DNA of 64,000 nucleotides from assembly GCA_946902875.1 (NCBI GenBank), contig OX336359.1:4092001-4156000 (forward strand). Reading direction: 5' to 3'. Below are positions 1 to 10,190 of the stretch, in pieces. The stretch's first letter is position 1. The number at the start of each line of letters is the position of its first letter. A program made the position numbers and the translations under genes. Below the pieces are notes generated by a model, which worked only from the letters and a program-made list of their open reading frames with translations, was not told the origin of the DNA and ran no database searches. Source of the DNA: Nematopogon swammerdamellus. Lineage: Eukaryota > Arthropoda > Insecta > Lepidoptera > Adelidae.

Positions 1-630
1 TTCTGAATATCATTATATTTTTCTTTAGTCACCAGAAACCTTGAAATACACGTGAACTCGAAATAAACATATAAACCTTTTCCATTCCTGGGCTCCTAGT
101 ACCTAGCGTCTATACAAACCTATATTATAGGTATACCGTACTTTAGTTCAGAGGGTAATTTAATAGATGGCGTTACTGTGTCAAACAGTATGACAAAAAT
201 AACGTCGAGTGGGCTCTCTTTTCCCCCCTTTATTACTTTACTCTTTGGTGAGGAGGCATTTCATACGAAGGCGGCTCGGCAGATAGAAGAAGCGACATTG
301 ACAGGTAACCTTACTTCTTCTACCGCGGAGTTTGTGTAGTATCGGAAACGTCAAATTCACGGAATTATAATAAACTTAACTTGAAAAACGCATTCTCAAT
401 TTCTCCCCGTAGCGGAGCGAACGCCGTCGAGTGCAGGACGAATGTACGGACTGCACTCTTGAGCTCGCCGCGCGATTAACGTCGGTGAGAGAATTATATT
501 TTGTATTTAGTGGTAGGATTGTGAAAATGCACCAGCCCTCCGAGCGACGTGTGTCGCAGTATTTCTCCAATGTGTATTATGTATTGCACAGTATCTCTTA
601 AATGTGTATGAAGGCCATCAGCCTGAGGGT
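1..630. other. Left flank of the gypsy element; no clear gene
   Basis: AT-rich sequence with no repeat that recurs elsewhere in the window. The only coding-like stretch is a possible 52-nt internal exon at 253-304, described separately. The region around 390-480 is richer in CpG. Nothing else can be supported. Confidence 0.4.
253..304 (+). other. Weak candidate internal exon
   Basis: A pyrimidine-rich run (about 217-247) leads to an AG at 251-252. It is followed by 52 nt open in one frame (reading E-A-F-H-T-K-A-A-R-Q-I-E-E-A-T-L-T) and then a GT donor (cag|gtaacc) at 305. The product is not recognised. The splice-site reading is inference; such patterns arise by chance. Confidence 0.18.
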
Positions 631-634
631 ACGT
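631..634. repeat. 4-bp target site duplication ACGT (left)
   Basis: ACGT directly precedes the 5' LTR and is repeated exactly at 5719-5722 after the 3' LTR, as expected for Ty3/gypsy integration. Confidence 0.85.
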
Positions 635-847
635 TGTGGCGCCAACCAACGCTGGCAGCTTTCATTTTTTTGAATATTTGGTTTGACAAGCTGCGCGAAA
701 GAAAATATGTCAAGTTAGACTTCTGATTATTTTCCCGAACTAAAATGAATTCTTAGTTATTCGCATATTCTTGCTTTTAAAATGTATTATTAAATGTTAA
801 ACTTAATCGAGTTTTCTTCATTGATCGAAGTATTCAGTAACCCGATA
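635..847 (+). repeat. 5' LTR of the gypsy element
   Basis: 213 bp, starting TGTGGCGCCAACC and ending AACCCGATA. It reads base for base like the 3' LTR at 5506-5718. It should carry the Pol II promoter and poly(A) signals, but no clear TATA box or AATAAA is seen. Confidence 0.95.
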
Positions 848-848
848 T

Positions 849-861
849 TGGTGACCCCGAC
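849..861 (+). promoter_or_regulatory. Primer binding site, tRNA-Trp
   Basis: TGGTGACCCCGAC lies one base after the 5' LTR. It is the reverse complement of GTCGGGGTCA plus CCA, the 3' end of insect tRNA-Trp. The tRNA sequence is recalled knowledge; the match was not computed. Confidence 0.82.
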
Positions 862-1465
862 AAAAAGGGAAATTTGGAAATATATTTCACGAAGTGATGA
901 ACAGTGCCAAATGTGAATTTTTGTGACACGGAGACGGCAGAACTCTGCTTAGCTAGTGCTGCACCTCATTGTGCGGCGCGCGGAGACAACAACAACACCG
1001 ACTACGGATCACATGCGACACTAGCTGCAACCCAGCACTATCGCTAAAAAGCCACAGCACATACGTATGCACCAATGAGTGACACAAGTTGACAAGTGCA
1101 ACATGATGACCACACCGCACAACGACGACGACCGCTGCGATTAGTCCGGCCAGTCGTCACTCTTCTAACGCGACGATGCGACGACACCTCCCCGATCCGG
1201 TGAAGACAGCGTAGCGACAAAACTTTCCCTGTTATATCTAATCGTCTGCATCTTGCAAGAGGAAGCGACGGCGTTCAACAGCGCACCTTTTTTTTTTTTT
1301 ATAGCATTATTAAGCAAATAATATGTACTAATAGTAATTAGCACCTAGGTACATTTTATTACTTTTTCATTTTTGTTTCTTTAACTGAGATACTTAGCTA
1401 CTTACCATAACGTGTTGCACCTATTGTTTTGTATTGTATTTTCTGTGTATCCATTCATTAGAGCA
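862..1465 (+). other. Gypsy untranslated leader
   Basis: About 600 nt between the primer site and the gag start. It is CA- and CG-rich to about 1280, then T-rich (poly-T near 1290-1300). No ORF of note. Packaging or dimerisation signals would be expected here but cannot be identified by eye. Confidence 0.6.
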
Positions 1466-2284
1466 ATGGAAACAGAATCAGTAGGAGCCACTCCCTCACC
1501 CCACGAGATCTTCAAAGTATCCGTTAAACTGCCCCCCTTCTGGCCAGACCGTCCCGCTCTTTGGTTTGCACAAGCGGAGGCGAACTTTGAGATCGCTGGA
1601 ATAACAAACGACTCTACTAAATACAACTACATCGTAGGGCAAATGACACAAAGTCAGGCAGTGGAAATCGAAGATATAATCATCAACCCACCAGCCGAAG
1701 GCAAGTATGTTCTACTTAAATCAGAGCTTATAAAACGATTGTCTGCTTCGGAGGAGCGTCGAGTACGACAACTGCTGGGCGACGAAGAACTCGGCGATCG
1801 CAAACCGTCACAATTCCTCAGGCAACTTCGTTCACTCGCTGGAGGCACCATACGCGACGAGGGGATATTACGACAGCTTTGGCTCCGCAGACTACCAACT
1901 CAAATTCAGATAATACTTGCAGCTCAATTAGAGCTTCCTGTAGATAAAATGGCTGACCTAGCTGACCGCATTCTTGATGTAGCACAAATTAGTACGTCAG
2001 TAATGTCCACGACAACTGCCCCTCTCCACGAATCTACTGCATCTTCAGTGATTCCTCATGCTCTTCTGTCAACTATGCAGCAGAGTATCAACCAGCTGAT
2101 GCAACAAGTTGCAGTACTGGTCGCCGGTACCGATGTCAGATCGCGTAGCAGATCTTCTAGCAGAGGTCGGCAGAGTAACAAGGATCCTCAAACAAGCCAA
2201 GTTTGTTGGTATCACCGCAGATGGAAGGACCAAGCAAAGCGATGTGTGACACCGTGCGCTTGGAAGCCTAACCAAACAAACTAA
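1466..2284 (+). CDS. gag: Gag polyprotein of CsRn1-clade gypsy element
   Basis: Structural capsid/nucleocapsid protein that packages the element's RNA in cytoplasmic particles. The frame is open from 1412, but the ATG at 1466 (M-E-T-E-S-V-G) is preferred because the 18 residues before it are hydrophobic and unlike gag, whereas [19 protein letters not shown] just after it is typical of insect gag proteins of this type. This gives 272 residues. The basic C-terminal part ([11 protein letters not shown]) precedes a zinc knuckle with Cys247, His250, Cys260 and Cys264, spacing C-x2-H-x9-C-x3-C, the unusual CHCC type of the CsRn1 clade. The frame stops at 2282-2284; pol continues in the -1 frame with a short overlap. 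No internal stop or frameshift. Confidence 0.9.
   Translation: METESVGATPSPHEIFKVSVKLPPFWPDRPALWFAQAEANFEIAGITNDSTKYNYIVGQMTQSQAVEIEDIIINPPAEGKYVLLKSELIKRLSASEERRVRQLLGDEELGDRKPSQFLRQLRSLAGGTIRDEGILRQLWLRRLPTQIQIILAAQLELPVDKMADLADRILDVAQISTSVMSTTTAPLHESTASSVIPHALLSTMQQSINQLMQQVAVLVAGTDVRSRSRSSSRGRQSNKDPQTSQVCWYHRRWKDQAKRCVTPCAWKPNQTN
2272..2284 (+). promoter_or_regulatory. Gag-pol overlap, presumed -1 frameshift window
   Basis: The pol frame has its nearest upstream stop at 2269-2271, and the gag stop is at 2282-2284, so a ribosome must change from the gag to the pol frame (-1) inside this 13-nt window. It is A-rich (ccaaacaaactaa). No classical X-XXY-YYZ heptamer is in register. Alternatives are a non-canonical slip or re-initiation at 2500. 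Confidence 0.6.
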
Positions 2285-5200
2285 GCCGGCAGTCATCAAT
2301 CGCGGCCACTGACTGCCAACAAACATCGAGCCGCTTATTCATAATTGATCAAAACTCTAAGCACAAATTTCTAATAGACTCGGGCTCCGATTTATGTTGT
2401 TTCCCAAGGAAATTTATTGAACACAGAAACACGAAGGCTACTAATTACGATCTCAACGCAGCTAATGGTAGCAACATTAGAACATACGGTTCATTACCAA
2501 TGTGCCTAAATTTAGGACTGCGCAGAGATTTTAAATGGACATTCACTATTGCCGACGTCAACGTACCGATCATCGGGGCAGACTTCCTTGCGTATTACAA
2601 GCTTATAGTGGATTGCGGTAAGAAACTACTTGTTGACGGCACAACAGGTCTCTCGTCGTTTACTAAATTTTTCGTTACGGACCAGCTTAGTATAAAAGCT
2701 GTGAATATTACCAATCCTAATTCACCTTTCACACAAGTATTGGCTGACTTTCCCGAAATTACACGTCCACCCGGGATACTTCGGGACATTAAATACAACA
2801 CCGTCCACTACATCAAAACAACTGATGGGCAACCTCTCTCCTGTCGTCCTCGGCGCCTAGGCCCACAGAAGCTACGCACTGCTAAGAAGGAATTTGAAAA
2901 CATGGTCGAAGCCGGCACTACTAGACCGTCGAAAAGTCCCTGGTCATCACCACTTCACATGGTGCCCAAGAAAGATAGTTCTTGGCGACCGTGTGGAGAT
3001 TATCGGGCATTAAATGCTCGAACTATTCCTGACCGCTACCCGGTAAGACACATCGGCGATTTCTCTCATAACTTGGCAGGGTGCACCATTTTCAGCACCG
3101 TCGATCTTGTCAAAGCATACCAGCAAATTCCTGTAAACCCTGAAGACATTTGTAAAACAGCTATTATCACCCCATTCGGCCTTTTCGAATTTCCGTTTAT
3201 GTCATTCGGATTACGAAATGCTGGCCAAACGTTTCAACGCTTCATCGATGAGGTCACACAGGGGCTTCCTTTCTGCTTTCCGTACGTCGACGACATATTG
3301 ATATTTTCAAAAGACGTTTCCGAACACACACAACACCTTCGCATCCTCTTTAAACGCCTCTTGGATTATGGCATGGTAGTCAACACCAACAAATGCGTTT
3401 TCGGTGCAAACGAGGTAATTTTCCTAGGATACAGAATATCCGCAAAGGGCACTAGCCCACCCACAGACCGGATCGAAGCTATCAAAAACTTTCAACGTCC
3501 GACATCAGCACAAGGTTTGCGAAGGTTCATGGGAATGATAAACTACTATAGACGTTTCCTTCCTCATGCAGCCAAAACTCAAGCGCCTCTTATAGACATG
3601 CTGACGGATTCCAAGCTGAAAGGATCAAAACCTGTCCCATGGACACCAGAACTTGAACGCTGTTTCGAAGAATGCAAGAACAGTCTATCTCATGCAACAC
3701 TCGTAGCACATCCAGCCTCCGATGCTCCTCTCGGGCTCTTCACCGACGCGTCATCAACACACATCGGCGCCTGTCTCCAGCAGAAAGTCGACCACTCTTG
3801 GCAGCCACTAGCTTTCTTTAGCAAGAAGTTGACACCACGTCAATCTTCATGGCCTGCTTATTACAGGGAGTTGCTAGCAGTTTATGAAGCAGTTCAACAT
3901 TTTCGGCACATCCTCGAAGCTCAGCACGCGACGATCTACACAGATCATAAACCACTTATTTATGCATTTTCTCAACGTCGAGAAAAGCTTCCACCGGTAC
4001 AGCTCAACCAGATGTCCTTCATCTCACAATTCACCACTGACATTGAGTTTATCAAAGGAAAAGAAAATGTCGTTGCTGACACAATGTCACGTGTCGACTC
4101 TATTAATCTACAGGACGATTTTGTTCCCATCGCTAAATCACAAGATGTCGACGAAGACCTTCAAAATTTACTAAGCGGTAATACCACATCTCTCAAACTA
4201 GAGAAATTTCTATTACCGGGAACAGATGTTCATCTTTGGTGCGATACTTCTACTGGGAAACCACGCCCATACCTAACACCTCCTTATCGTCGTTCATACT
4301 TCGACCGACTGCACAACCTAAGTCATCCAGGAGCAAAGGTCACTACACGTCTTGTTTCAGACCGTTTCGTCTGGCCAGCCATGAACAAGGACTGTCATGC
4401 TTGGACTCGAGCATGTATTTCTTGTCAACGCAGTAAGATTACAAGACACACAATTTCACCTCTTGGAAATTTTGCCAACCCATCTGGTCGTTTTGAACAC
4501 ATTCACATTGACATCATTGGCCCTCTTCCGGTTAACAAAGAGTATAAGTACTGTCTCACGGCCACAGACAGGTTCACACGCTGGCCAGAAGCATTTCCAA
4601 TGAAATCGATCACAGCTGAAGAGGCTGCTGACACCCTTATTCACGGCTGGGTTTCCAGGTTCGGAGTTCCGGTTATCATCACGACAGACCAGGGCAGTCA
4701 ATTTGAGGCTGGTATTTTTTGCCGTTTGATGCAACGTTGGGCAACAAAACGTGTAAGAACAACAAGCTACCATCCACAATCAAATGGTATGGTTGAGCGG
4801 ATGCACCGCCAACTTAAAGCAGCACTGATGTGCCACGGTGATTCTTGGCTCAGTGCCTTACCATTAGTACTTCTAGGTATGCGCACAGCTTTGAAAGAGG
4901 ATCTTAGTACTTCAGCTGCAGAGTTGGTCTACGGTGAACCACTACGTTTGCCCGGAGATTTCATTGTCTCTTCCAAACATTCTCAGTGTGTTGAAGACAC
5001 ACAAGACTTTGTTGGAATATTTTCGTCAAGAATAGCTCAACTACGGCCAACTCCAGCCACAAGACATTCAAAACCTGGGACATTCATTTTTAAAGACTGG
5101 CATAATTCAACGCATGCTTTCCTCAGAGTCGACAAAGTTCGAGCATCTTTACAACCGCCGTACCAAGGGCCTTATAAGATCATTAAGAAATGTGACAAAA

Positions 5201-5454
5201 CAGCCACTCTTCACATTAAAGGGAAAGATGTCGTAGTGAGTTTAGATCGTGTTAAGCCAGCTTACATAATTGCTGAAGAGGAGCCTGCTACGTTTCCTCG
5301 CACAGACCACCTATGCACCCCAGCAACACCAATACTTGCTAATTCAACCATTCCTCCTTCATCAGACAAAGCTGAACCAAACGCTTCGCCAACGCCTGTG
5401 GTGACAACACGGTCTGGTCGTAGGGTACGCTTCAGGGATATATTGGATTTGTAA
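2272..5454 (+). CDS. pol: Pol polyprotein: protease, RT, RNase H, integrase
   Basis: The enzymatic polyprotein copies the element RNA to DNA and inserts it. The open frame runs from 2272, with the first ATG at 2500. Aspartic protease: active-site D-S-G at 2377-2385, followed by a V-P-I-I-G-A-D-F motif. Counting residues from 2500: reverse transcriptase with Y262-V-D-D; RNase H with D416, E457 and D482; integrase zinc finger H605, H609, C639 and C642; catalytic core D671, D730 and E766 (35 residues between the last two); GPY/F module with G890-P-Y. All catalytic residues checked are present. The C-terminal tail after the GPY/F module is Pro/Thr/Ser-rich and shows no chromodomain. Translation depends on frame change from gag. 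The 1,060-codon length is usual for the family. Confidence 0.93.
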   Translation, partial: PNKLSRQSSIAATDCQQTSSRLFIIDQNSKHKFLIDSGSDLCCFPRKFIEHRNTKATNYDLNAANGSNIRTYGSLPMCLNLGLRRDFKWTFTIADVNVPIIGADFLAYYKLIVDCGKKLLVDGTTGLSSFTKFFVTDQLSIKAVNITNPNSPFTQVLADFPEITRPPGILRDIKYNTVHYIKTTDGQPLSCRPRRLGPQKLRTAKKEFENMVEAGTTRPSKSPWSSPLHMVPKKDSSWRPCGDYRALNARTIPDRYPVRHIGDFSHNLAGCTIFSTVDLVKAYQQIPVNPEDICKTAIITPFGLFEFPFMSFGLRNAGQTFQRFIDEVTQGLPFCFPYVDDILIFSKDVSEHTQHLRILFKRLLDYGMVVNTNKCVFGANEVIFLGYRISAKGTSPPTDRIEAIKNFQRPTSAQGLRRFMGMINYYRRFLPHAAKTQAPLIDMLTDSKLKGSKPVPWTPELERCFEECKNSLSHATLVAHPASDAPLGLFTDASSTHIGACLQQKVDHSWQPLAFFSKKLTPRQSSWPAYYRELLAVYEAVQHFRHILEAQHATIYTDHKPLIYAFSQRREKLPPVQLNQMSFISQFTTDIEFIKGKENVVADTMSRVDSINLQDDFVPIAKSQDVDEDLQNLLSGNTTSLKLEKFLLPGTDVHLWCDTSTGKPRPYLTPPYRRSYFDRLHNLSHPGAKVTTRLVSDRFVWPAMNKDCHAWTRACISCQRSKITRHTISPLGNFANPSGRFEHIHIDIIGPLPVNKEYKYCLTATDRFTRWPEAFPMKSITAEEAADTLIHGWVSRFGVPVIITTDQGSQFEAGIFCRLMQRWATKRVRTTSYHPQSNGMVERMHRQLKAALMCHGDSWLSALPLVLLGMRTALKEDLSTSAAELVYGEPLRLPGDFIVSSKHSQCVEDTQDFVGIFSSRIAQLRPTPATRHSKPGTFIFKDWHNSTHAFLRVDKVRASLQPPYQGPYKIIKKCDKTATLHIKGKDVVVSLDRVKPAYIIAEEEPATFPRTDHLCTPATPILANSTIPPSSDKAEPNASPTPVVTTRSGRRVRFRDILDL

Positions 5455-5493
5455 TCATTCTCATTCTTTTCTCTCTCTATCCTTCTTTTCTCC

Positions 5494-5505
5494 GTGGGGG
5501 GGTGA
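5494..5505 (+). promoter_or_regulatory. Polypurine tract for plus-strand priming
   Basis: A run of G residues followed by TGA (gtgggggggtga) lies immediately before the 3' LTR, the expected place and composition for the plus-strand primer. Confidence 0.8.
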
Positions 5506-5718
5506 TGTGGCGCCAACCAACGCTGGCAGCTTTCATTTTTTTGAATATTTGGTTTGACAAGCTGCGCGAAAGAAAATATGTCAAGTTAGACTTCTGATTA
5601 TTTTCCCGAACTAAAATGAATTCTTAGTTATTCGCATATTCTTGCTTTTAAAATGTATTATTAAATGTTAAACTTAATCGAGTTTTCTTCATTGATCGAA
5701 GTATTCAGTAACCCGATA
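5506..5718 (+). repeat. 3' LTR of the gypsy element
   Basis: 213 bp, identical by eye to the 5' LTR. It is followed at 5719-5722 by ACGT, the second copy of the target duplication. Confidence 0.95.
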
Positions 5719-5800
5719 ACGTCCGCCGGTTTGGATGTGGTGCGGACGTACAAATTGAGCATGTAATTATGTGTAGCTTCTTCTGACGGGCTCTGCTCGC

Positions 5801-6066
5801 AGTCTACGGTTGGGCTCGCGTTCCTCGAGCGGGTGCAGCTGCACCAACGGGCCGCGAGTCCCTTTGTGTGGGATCCGGTGTCGGTCCCTGCGCCTCGCCT
5901 GGCCGCATTCCTCGTGCACGAGTGGCGCGAAACCTCGGTCACGAGGCAGGCGGCTGTGCGCCGCGTCGGGGCTGACAAGCAACGCATCGTGGCACCAGAG
6001 AAGGCTTCAGCTCTCTCCGTCGTCTTCCGGATAGCAGCCACGGGAGCTCCGGAAGGCCCAAGCTAA
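5801..6066 (+). other. GC-rich open segment, candidate 3'-terminal exon
   Basis: A sharp GC- and CpG-rich island in AT-rich DNA, preceded by an acceptor-like tctgctcgcag at 5790-5800 and ending with TAA at 6064-6066 in one frame (…V-F-R-I-A-A-T-G-A-P-E-G-P-S). An ATTAAA lies near 6224. More than one frame, and the other strand, are also open because of the base composition, so the coding frame is not settled. The gypsy element would then sit in the preceding intron. No protein family is recognised. Confidence 0.25.
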
Positions 6067-6580
6067 GTTTCTTCTGGTGGCACGATTCGGTGAATGTGCG
6101 TGGTAAAATTAGGTATATGTAAATTTCAGTCTATGGCAGCAAGCCACTTTATATGTACAGACATGAACCAAACCCTGAGATCACTTTATATTATTTTCAT
6201 GTAATTGTCGTATTTTCTCGATAAATTAAATATTTCAAATTGTAACGGTTGACTTTATTTTACTCATGCTCTAGGCCATATGCCGCACACACCCCTCCTA
6301 TAACATTGGCTATAGCTACACCCAGAAGTCACGCCTTACACTACAAATTAAATTTCCAAATTCCAAATATTTATTGAAAAAATTTGCTAATTACATACAT
6401 GTGTTTATTATACTCTGTAATACAATGCAAGATATCTACGTAACATACTAAAATTTTCAAATGATATTTTTATTACTATGCTCGAAGAATGCAGTAGACA
6501 GTAAGCCCGCCTTTGCACATCATGTTCCTGTATTCATTGTGTTATCGTTTTTGTAAATATTTGTGCAGCAAGAAATAATT
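6067..6580. other. Unique AT-rich DNA, nothing identified
   Basis: AT-rich sequence with no ORF, repeat family member or RNA gene visible. It could be 3' flank or UTR of the candidate exon at 5801-6066. Confidence 0.4.
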
Positions 6581-6581
6581 A

Positions 6582-7361
6582 TTTTTTTTATGGAATCTAA
6601 AACTGTTGACTACATCCTTGATGTCAACCCATAACACCTTGTTGAACTGGGTGCCATGTCAGTGCTTCCCTTCGGTCGTGTCGGCTACACTGAAGTGGAT
6701 GGAAAACAAGAATTATTTACATAGCCGTTTCAACCGACCTTTCATTCTGTGCGGTGGCACCATCCCGAATGGGTAACCCTACAACCTAGTATGGTAAGAA
6801 GGGGAGGAACCTACAGTTTTAAGCGGCGGGTGGCCGAGTGGTTTGGGCATCGGCTTCTCATGCGAGAGGTCCTCGGTTCGAATCCGGTCGGTGAGTACCA
6901 ATGAGTTTTTTCTTACGAAAAAAATTACGTCCATGCCTACACCTGCTGCTTCACCGTTCGGAACCGGTGTAAAACTGTAGGTCCCTTCCCTTGCCCCTTA
7001 CTAGGTGGTAGGCTCAAATTGTAGCTGACTGTGTTGGTACCACCGTTGGATGTAAGAAAGGCCGCATAGCAGCCTCGGCTGTGTTCTCCTCTAGTCCAGT
7101 ATAGCCAGCAATCCAGGGAAGTCTCCGGTATGGCACCTACCTTCTCGGAGGTGATATTGGCTGGTCGGAGCATTTGCTTTGGCGTCTCCGACTCAGCCGC
7201 CCATACCGGATTACATAAAAAAAAAAGTTTTACGTGGAACCCAAACCGCGGTCAGCCTCCAAAGGTTCAACCAAGTTCAGCGGTCACCCATCCATGTACT
7301 GACCGTGGCCTGGTGTGCATAAGATCACGACCGACCGCACCGCTGAGCTGCCGAGGCTGAC
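6582..7361 (-). mobile_element. SINE-B, full copy split by a SINE-A insertion
   Basis: Minus-strand SINE-B. Its 3' body occupies 6582-6821 and its 5S/tRNA-like head 7226-7361 (ending ccgaggctgac). The two parts are separated by SINE-A at 6822-7225. Read together they give one continuous SINE-B around the agtttta junction. Confidence 0.85.
6822..7225 (+). mobile_element. SINE-A, tRNA-headed, full length
   Basis: About 400 bp. The head contains Pol III box-like motifs: gtggccgagtgg (A box) and ggttcgaatcc (B box). The core aaactgtaggtcccttccct is shared with SINE-B. It ends cggattacat followed by poly(A). The target duplication agtttta is at 6815-6821 and 7226-7232. It resembles the tRNA-related SINEs HaSE1/HaSE2 described from Helicoverpa; exact identity needs alignment. 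Confidence 0.85.
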
Positions 7362-7422
7362 AGTTATTTCCAACAAACAACTTGATTTCCTTGAATCTTT
7401 CTTCGTAGCACACCCCTATTAA

Positions 7423-7753
7423 GACGAGACGGAAGTTAACTTTCTCCATACAAAATCGTCTTTCGGCATTTATTTTTTCTAGCCCCCTAAACCTTATCCG
7501 ATTTTTACAAATTATTTTTCTTGTCTTAAGGACAGTACAGTCTACGTTCCGTTTTTTTAGATGAAATATAATACCGGAGCTAAAAATTTGTATTTCAATA
7601 AAAAATATTTTTTAATTTTTTGATGTCATGAAGTTCATTAAGCTTTATTGAATCATCGCTCTAGATATTAAAAATCGGATAAGGTTTAGAGTGGTAAAAA
7701 ACATACACGCCGAAAAACGATTTTGTATTGAGAAAATTAACTTCGGTTGTTCT
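7423..7753. mobile_element. MITE with about 80-bp terminal inverted repeats (copy 1)
   Basis: The left arm gacgagacggaagttaac…ccttatccgattttt is mirrored by aaaaatcggataaggttt…attaacttcgg on the right, around an AT-rich centre. No ORF. A second copy lies at 57807-58177. Superfamily not determined. Confidence 0.75.
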
Positions 7754-8100
7754 CTTTCCCTTACAGTCTCCAGTATTTCGACACACTTTGTGTGAAATGA
7801 CATTCAAATTCAATGATAATTTCGGGTCACTATACAAGTATAAAGCATGGCACCTATGAATATCAATCTCATAGAAATAGGGATAATGTTATGATAAAGT
7901 GATACCAATATTCACTAGGAGGATCCTCGGAGACGGCCAACCGTGCTGGGCGAAAGGGTACATTGTAGTCATAGAAACATGCATGCCAAGAAGCAGCATT
8001 CAGTCTGTAAAATGTCACAAAACAGTTGATGCAAATGTCGTGTACGACAAACTTCAAATGGTAACTATTTCTGTGCTAGCGAAAAGGTAAAATACATTAT

Positions 8101-8215
8101 TATGATATGATAGATAGAAATAATGTATTGCTCCTAGTAATTTACATGAGGGGACATACAGGGATTGATTCCAGTCAATCTTTGGATGTTTGAGAGTCGT
8201 ATGTTGTGAATATAG
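8101..8215 (-). repeat. LINE/SINE 3' fragment with GATA tail
   Basis: gatagatagaaataatgtattgctcc…ctttggatgtttgagag resembles the insertion at 33685-33828. Read on the minus strand it ends in an ataaag-like motif and TCTA repeats, as retroposon tails do. Confidence 0.45.
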
Positions 8216-8361
8216 TAGGTAGTAGCAAAAAACTTGAGTGTGGGAATGTAAAATATAATAATATAATGAATATAAAATATAATATACTACATATATGTAC
8301 GTAATAGTTAATTAAAAAGTATACTTTAGTACATATAAGTTACAGTTTATATTATAAGATA

Positions 8362-8715
8362 CTAGCTTTTGCCCGCGTCTCCGCTCTCGTGAAATTCGGA
8401 TTTAAAAAGAATAACGTAAGTAAGCCCGCTACCGTACCTTTATTTCGGCGCGCGTAACAATTTCGGTTTGTATGAGAGCCACATCTTAGCGTAACCTGAA
8501 CACAATTTTATTTATTCTGTGTGCCGTATAGTTATATGTGCTAGTACTAAGTTTCATCTAATTCGGAAGATCGGTTTAGGAGTTATGGAGGAACATACAT
8601 ATATACATAAAAGATTTCTAAAAATCGTCAATTTAGTTTTAGTATCATAAATAAGGTCTATAAACTCATTATCTCACAAAACACAGTAACTTACTCCATG
8701 ACCATCCCTTACAGA
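8362..8715 (-). mobile_element. Non-autonomous Helitron (copy 1)
   Basis: 354 bp. On the minus strand it begins TC (tctgtaaggg) and ends gcgggcaaaagCTAG, flanked by A and T, the Helitron insertion pattern. It is homologous in opposite orientation to 12032-12395. No coding sequence. Confidence 0.78.
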
Positions 8716-9146
8716 TTTATTATTAGTTTTCATCACATGCCGGTCTGATCAAATTGTGTGCGTTTTAAGAAAACTGCAAATTATTTGCAATAAAAATGGT
8801 GCGCAATATGTGACAATAACAGTTGAATTCTTTGCCCAAAGATGCTTCTTGGCAATTGTATCTCAACGCGCAGCACGCAGCGAGGTATATAGATAGAGTC
8901 AACAGTGGGCGTGGGATTGTTCATCAGAATGCAAATTTATTCTCCACAGATGCCAAACAGCTGGACCCGACGCGTTTTGTATGGCGTGACTATGCGCCGG
9001 CGAACTTTCGTGCACATTCGAACCATTTTAGCTTTTCACGAGGAAAATCTAGTTATCTAATCAAAATATATGTAGGTCTCTCTTGAAATATACAGTCAGT
9101 TAGTCAGTGTGTATGCGTCCATAGATGTATGTCGTATCTTCTTACT

Positions 9147-9672
9147 CAAGAACGTTAGAGGCAGGCCTCACGCACTCTATGTATTTGCGCGCGCTAACTA
9201 CCTACCGCCTGGCGGGCCTCCGGCGAGTCTAATTCAGTGGAAATTCGACAGCCGCGCGGATCATACCTACACGCGCGCCCACGCTACTGCGCGCAGCTGC
9301 AAAGCAATAATCACTTTACACTCGATCGTTTAGGTACATTTTCGCACGCAGCGATTGGCGACGTGAAACATTAGGCTATTAAAGCCGTAGGTATGGAACT
9401 TTTTCTATAGAGAGATTTATCTGTTACGCAGTAACTATTAGGTGATCTGTGTTAGAGGTAGGGCCGTCGGACCTTCCACGCGCCAGCGTAACACGATATT
9501 TGTAAAAACGTACAAATAACATTCGTTACCGCCCAATCAGAGCGCAATACCACCCGATACCACCCAATCAGAGCGCGCGCTGTCCCCTCCGCTATCCGCG
9601 GAGCTCAGCGACGCTGGTTCTCATATAAGCATTGGAAAGTCCGACGACGTCCAACCTCTTCTGACGTTCTTG
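9147..9672 (+). mobile_element. Element-I, hAT-like MITE, split by Element-J
   Basis: Ends caagaacgtt and gacgttcttg form terminal inverted repeats. The 8-bp flanks ttcttact (9139-9146) and ttcttacc (9673-9680) match at 7 of 8 positions. Element-J (9162-9451) is inserted inside. Internal sequence ccacccaatcagagcgc recurs at 24274-24512. Confidence 0.75.
9162..9451 (+). mobile_element. Element-J, 290 bp, unclassified (copy 1)
   Basis: Begins caggcctcacgcactctatg and ends gtgatctgtg. It is flanked by an exact 7-bp duplication ttagagg (9155-9161 and 9452-9458). The second copy at 54186-54475 has the same length. It has no poly(A), tRNA-like head, long inverted repeats or ORF. Confidence 0.8.
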
Positions 9673-9898
9673 TTCTTACCTTTGGTAGGGTTTAACCTGC
9701 GCGGATTGGTACCACCGCACTTAATGAGAGGTTGGTTGAAACGGCTATGTAAATAGTTAGTGTTTTCCGTCCAGGTCATTGTAACCGACACTATCAAAAG
9801 GGAAGCACTGACATGCCTAGTTCACCAAGGAAATATGGGCAACGCATCATACATTACGGGTGTTGATGTAGCCAAACGTATTAGCTTCAAAAAAAAAA
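9673..9898 (+). mobile_element. SINE-B, 5'-truncated
   Basis: Starts inside the core (ttcttacctttggtaggg) and ends with poly(A). It shares its first 8 bp with the Element-I target duplication and directly abuts a reversed SINE-A. Confidence 0.75.
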
Positions 9899-9904
9899 TC
9901 TTTA

Positions 9905-10190
9905 GATTGCTGGCTGTACTTGACTATAGGAGAACACAGCCGAGGCTGCTATGCGGCCATCTTACATCCAGTACAGTGGTACCAACGCATTCGGCTACAA
10001 TGTGAGCCTACCACATGGTAAGGGGCAAGGGAAGGGACCTATAGTTTTACACCGGTTCCGAACAACGATGAAGCAGCAGGTGAAGGTGTGCACGTAAATT
10101 TTTCCGTCTGAAAAAAAACGAACGTCAGCCGGATTCGAACATCGGACCTAGAGATCAAGACTCCTAGCCAAACCGCGCCGACCATCCGCC
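9905..10190 (-). mobile_element. SINE-A, 3'-truncated
   Basis: Minus-strand copy from the ggattgctggc region back through the core to the tRNA-like head (ggattcgaac and gaccatccgcc at its end). It lacks the 3' tail. Confidence 0.75.

Larger units (their letters stand above)
635..5718 (+). mobile_element. Complete Ty3/gypsy LTR retrotransposon, CsRn1 clade
   Basis: A 5,084-bp element bounded by two 213-bp LTRs that read identically and by a perfect 4-bp target duplication. Order: LTR, tRNA-Trp primer site, long leader, gag, pol (protease, reverse transcriptase, RNase H, integrase), polypurine tract, LTR. Two traits known for the CsRn1 clade (for example Kabuki of Bombyx) are visible: a primer site complementary to the tRNA-Trp 3' end, and a gag zinc knuckle of the C-x2-H-x9-C-x3-C form instead of CCHC. 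No env-like third ORF is present. Identical LTRs and open frames mean recent insertion; competence for transposition is inference. Confidence 0.93.

Noticed and set aside
5161..5454. Chromodomain at the integrase C-terminus
   Set aside because: After the GPY/F module the tail is Pro/Thr/Ser-rich without the aromatic pattern of a chromodomain.
5455..5505. env-like third ORF of the gypsy element
   Set aside because: Only 51 bp separate pol and the 3' LTR.
5661..6041. 126-codon minus-strand frame overlapping the 3' LTR and the GC-rich flank
   Set aside because: It starts in the GC-rich flank, where several frames are open by composition, and runs into the LTR; no recognisable protein.
6830..6900. 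tRNA-gene-like segments with A and B boxes (also 18660, 37370, 52742)
   Set aside because: Each continues directly into the SINE-A body and poly(A), and several lack a proper acceptor stem, so they are SINE heads, not tRNA genes.
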